Shown: positions 60,801-64,000 of the stretch, piece by piece
How the letters are laid out: every line of letters starts with the position of its first letter
How positions within the stretch are numbered: position 1 is the first letter of the stretch
NCBI RefSeq assembly: GCF_030463565.1
Contig: NC_134643.1
Span: forward strand, 7,300,657 to 7,364,656
Reading direction: 5' to 3'
DNA length: 64,000 bases
Source: Pelecanus crispus
Lineage: Eukaryota > Chordata > Aves > Pelecaniformes > Pelecanidae
Notes under the pieces: generated by a model
Database searches by the model: none
The model's input: only the letters and a program-made list of their open reading frames with translations
Told to the model about the DNA's origin: nothing
Position numbers and translations under genes: made by a program

Positions 60801-63800
60801 TCTTATGCTTATACCTATTGGCCAAGTCAGTAACTGTCTTGTGAGAAATGAGATTGGTGTGAAATTACTTGGTTTTTTTTTTAAAAAAACAAAACAAAAC
60901 CAGTGTTAGTGGCTTTTGCCTGAAAATTCTCCCAAATTTTATCAACGTTGTTCTAAAATAGAAATTAAAGGGAAGAAGAAATGATAAGCTGATCAGCCTG
61001 ACTTTAGAACCAGAGACATGTCTTCAGAGTTTATGTAGATCTTGCATTGCTTTAGCTTGCTTTTTTTTAAAAGTAGGTTAGAAGTAATTTAGTCAGTTTA
61101 TGACTTCAGTTAATCTAGTTTATTTTTTAAATACTTCTAGATCATTTGTTTCCTCGCTTATGACATATTGATTATATGCTGTGCTAGCTATTATGAAGCA
61201 CACAGGTACAATTATGTTAATAAACTGAAGAAAACAACATTCAATATTATAGTCGTCTTCACCAAATGAAATGGTATTATCAAAATCATCAGATAGTGGG
61301 TTGTAAAGGAAGTACTTTTTGACACAGCACACAATTAAACTATGGAACTCATTGCCACAGAATGCTGTGAATGCCAGCCATTTAAATGGGCTTAAACAAT
61401 AAGATGAATTCTTGCTAGAAAAGCTCATTAAGGGCTATTAAGTACACAGATGTGGATGCAACTGGGAAGTCCTTAAGCCATGTATTGCTGGAAACTGGAA
61501 GGATGTAGGGAAGAAAAATATAAACCCATGCAATTTACAGCAAAACTCTTCCCCCCAGCCCCGTTCCTGTGCATTACTGGTGGCTGAAGGCAGGCTACTG
61601 AGCTGCATGGACTGTTCGGTCTGATCCTGTATGGCAGTTCTTGTTCTTATCTGCAATTCACTTGCTTCCAACTTAAGCAATGCAGCCGTACGATCCATTC
61701 TGTTTCCCTTTTCTATAAATATAATCAGAGATACTTGCCTTTTTCTTCTGCGCTGAAGCTTTTGTACCTGTTGTGATAGTGTTCCTGCATGCAGGGCTTT
61801 CTTTTTCCCCTCCTTTCTCCCTACAAGTAGAGGTGCCTGCCTTGTTATTAACAGGCTGAGGCCTAAGTGGTGCTACATTGGTCTCTTCCCTGTACGTATT
61901 AGAATAGTTTGCTCCCTTCGTGGTTTTTCTGAGAAGCATCCTGTCACTTCTCTCCCATGGAACTGTGGCTATTAATTCTTGGGCACTGTCAAGTGATTGA
62001 TGATGAATCAGTTGAATCCACTGTTCTCCTGGTATTTTGCTAATTGAAGTGTAACTGTTTGACATGGGTAGTACTATTTGGTTTTCTAGCAGTTTTCAGA
62101 AGAAATTTTTTTTTTTTTTTTAACCACTGCAGATGTCTTAGGATTTCCCCTGCTGTTCTGTTTCTGTCAAAACTGTGCTGGTCTTAGGATTCTAGGTCTG
62201 GATGTGATGTTAAGAATTTCTTCAGATGAATGTGAAAAATTGTTGGCTTCTGATACTAAGTCACTGTTTTGAACAGGTAGCAAGGCGATCTTTTCTATGA
62301 AACAGATTCTTTTATTTTCTTTTTTTTTCCCCTTGTTTCTTTTTTCCTCTTTTACACCAAAGACCGTCATAACAGACTCTTTCCTGTTTGGTGCAACCAG
62401 GAAATGTTTGGCTGTGCAGGGATCTAAAATATTAATGCCAGCTGAGCATACTCGGCTATTTCAGCTGTTTGCATCCCAAATTTCTTCTGTCCAAGCAGTC
62501 TTTTTAACCTTCAACTAAGGCACAATTTTTAAGTTTCAAATTTAGGCTGTCTTTTGACAGTAGCTTTAAAGTCAGTAGTGGTAGGTGTATGTGAGACTTA
62601 GTTTTGAGAGGTGTGTTTGTGTATTAAGAGTAGGGAGTTGGTGGAAAGTATGAGGGGAATAACTTGAGTAGCTGAAAAGACTCTGCTTTGACTGTTAAAA
62701 ACCCAGATTCTTCAAGGCAAAAGGAGGCCTGGAAAACCAGCCCAGAAAGAGTATGAGCTGTTCCATCACTTGGAATAGGTGGAAAATGAACTAATTACAA
62801 ATAGACTTGGTAACCTTAGTTAAACCGGGCACCAGCTGACTACAACAAAATTCCTCCCATCTTTCTGAAAGCTTTCCTATAATACAAGTGGACATTTTAT
62901 AATACACCACTGTTCTCAGACCAGTGGTGAAGAAAGTCACTGCTTGCTTTATATCTCTGAGCTCCTTTGGTTTGACCAACTTGAGTAGGTTTATTTTCGC
63001 TGTGCTTGTGTGTCTAAAATGGGATTATTTCCTTGTCTCTCAAACTGAAGCATGCCTTGCCTGAGGGAGTTTTTAGCCAGGCTGGATTCCTTGCATCTCA
63101 GTACGGTGGCCTGCCATAATGCTGCCTATTCTCTAGAGCTGCTGTCTTTTTTTTTTCTTCCTGCCCCCGCCCCGCCCCAGGAAATGTGACATTGGTCGTT
63201 TCCTTCAGGAAAACTGCATGAGGAAAGAGATCAAAGTGCTAACTGAGATGAGGTTGGTCTTTCAAATCTAGGTATGCCATTTACTACACATGTATTTGCA
63301 AAGAGATGCTTAGTCATTTCAGAGCCTTCACCTAAAGGGAAACTGCTCATTTCGGCAAGATCCATAAGGGATGGTATGTCAGGCAGAGCTCTGCTGACCA
63401 GTCCTCCCGCAAATCTTACCCGGCACAGAGAAGCTGTCTTGCAGCACACAAACGGATGGAAGGGCGGGCTTCTGAAGGTCTTTTGCTTCAGTTCACATGC
63501 TGTTTTGCTCAGCTCTTGATCAAATGAGTTAAGCTCATGTGGGAGCAGTTGTTCTTTTAAATGAACAAAGTGTGGTGCAGTAATTTCTGTACTGTACTGC
63601 ACTCTGGATCTGCTGCCACCATGAACTTCTTAAACACCCACCCCCCCCCTTTTTTTTTCCTTTGCCTGCGGAAGTCTGGCTCTTGCAATGAGCTCACCCA
63701 CAACAAAAGCTTCTTGGAGTCCTGCTCAGCTCCAGCTAGGACCTACCTAACAACGGCTCCTTTCCTGCTATTCTCTTGCCTACTAGACATAGCAGCCCTA

Positions 63801-64000
63801 TGAGTATTTGGGTGGGGAAGGAAGGAGATTGCAACATCCATTAAGAAAAAAAAAAATGAAGGCTTGTCTGTCTCTCACTTTTCAAGTGCAGCTGTAAAAC
63901 TTTCCTTGGCCTTTGAAAACTGAGCTCTGCCATGTGCTGGGTGCGAGCTGTGGAATACGTCAGCCTTTGAAGTTGGTGCTTTAAATAGGGAATTGCAAAT
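54840..64000 (+). other. PROSER2: PROSER2 intron downstream of the first coding exon (incomplete)
   Basis: 9.2 kb of AT-rich DNA to the window edge. It holds an ancient CR1 copy near 61.3-61.65 kb, a probable reversed CR1 scrap around 60205-60240 ('ttctggaccctgtccagttt'), a 33 bp hairpin-forming duplication at 56088-56120 and several T and A runs. No segment encoding the expected conserved continuation of PROSER2 was seen. Confidence 0.6.
61300..61652 (+). repeat. Ancient CR1 LINE 3' end
   Basis: Matches the old CR1 type shared with turtles and crocodiles rather than the younger avian type. It has 'cacacaattaaactatggaa', 'ctcattgccacagaatgctg', then 'gaattcttgctagaaaagct', 'cattaagggctattaag' and the tail 'gttcggtctgatcctgtatg' with 'gcagttcttgttctt'. 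Heavily diverged with indels, so insertion predates modern birds. Confidence 0.75.

Noticed and set aside
63231-63602. Overlapping 81- and 123-codon frames on opposite strands near the right edge, as a PROSER2 exon
   Set aside because: No proline/serine-rich or acidic conserved content, no clear splice pair; both strands open over the same DNA suggests chance.
1-64000. tRNA, rRNA, CRISPR array, bacterial operon
   Set aside because: No cloverleaf with A and B boxes, no rRNA block and no evenly spaced direct repeats with unique spacers were seen; the regular arrays are minisatellites without spacers.

Overview
This window is nuclear DNA of a bird. The case rests on many CR1 retroposon 3' ends (non-LTR elements ending in repeats of ATTCTATGAT), a solo LTR of a type I recognise from avian ERVL-like elements, older SINE/MIR-like fragments, and two vertebrate genes in the order known from human chromosome 10p14 (ECHDC3, then PROSER2, same strand). 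The LTR type points to Neoaves rather than a galliform, but that is recognition from memory. No bacterial, CRISPR, rRNA or tRNA feature was seen.

Layout. 1-14.4 kb is intergenic: a CR1 tail with an open reverse-transcriptase C-terminus at the left edge, an older CR1 tail near 4.7-4.9 kb, and a patch of degenerate inverted TTAGGTGTCT motifs at 3.3-3.8 kb. 14.4-23.06 kb is a complete ECHDC3 gene on the + strand: CpG-island promoter, five coding exons giving 293 residues, and a 3' end with two AATAAA signals. 23.1-43.5 kb is intergenic, with four CR1 insertions or insertion groups and MIR-like fragments. 43.5-45.0 kb is a CpG island taken as the PROSER2 promoter, with a candidate noncoding first exon ending at a GTGAGT donor (44380). 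After a 10 kb intron holding the solo LTR, the first coding exon of PROSER2 lies at 54624-54839. The rest of the window is PROSER2 intron, and the remaining coding exons should lie beyond 64 kb.

Function. ECHDC3 is a mitochondrial crotonase-fold protein. The exons assemble in frame with canonical GT-AG junctions, and the protein carries Gln and Gly where classical enoyl-CoA hydratases have their two catalytic glutamates. PROSER2 is a proline/serine-rich protein of poorly known role, and only its N-terminus is here.

Most notable. A 38-43 bp tandem array at the end of ECHDC3 exon 1 copies the 5' splice site itself, giving five GTGAGG donors, each followed by a run of 11-16 G. Only the first donor leaves the reading frame open. 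Other points are an exact 40 bp triplication in the PROSER2 CpG island, the antisense solo LTR with a clear 5 bp target duplication, a 76 bp palindromic element with 13 bp inverted ends, and some splice-bounded open segments on the - strand between the two genes that I cannot assign and that may be chance.
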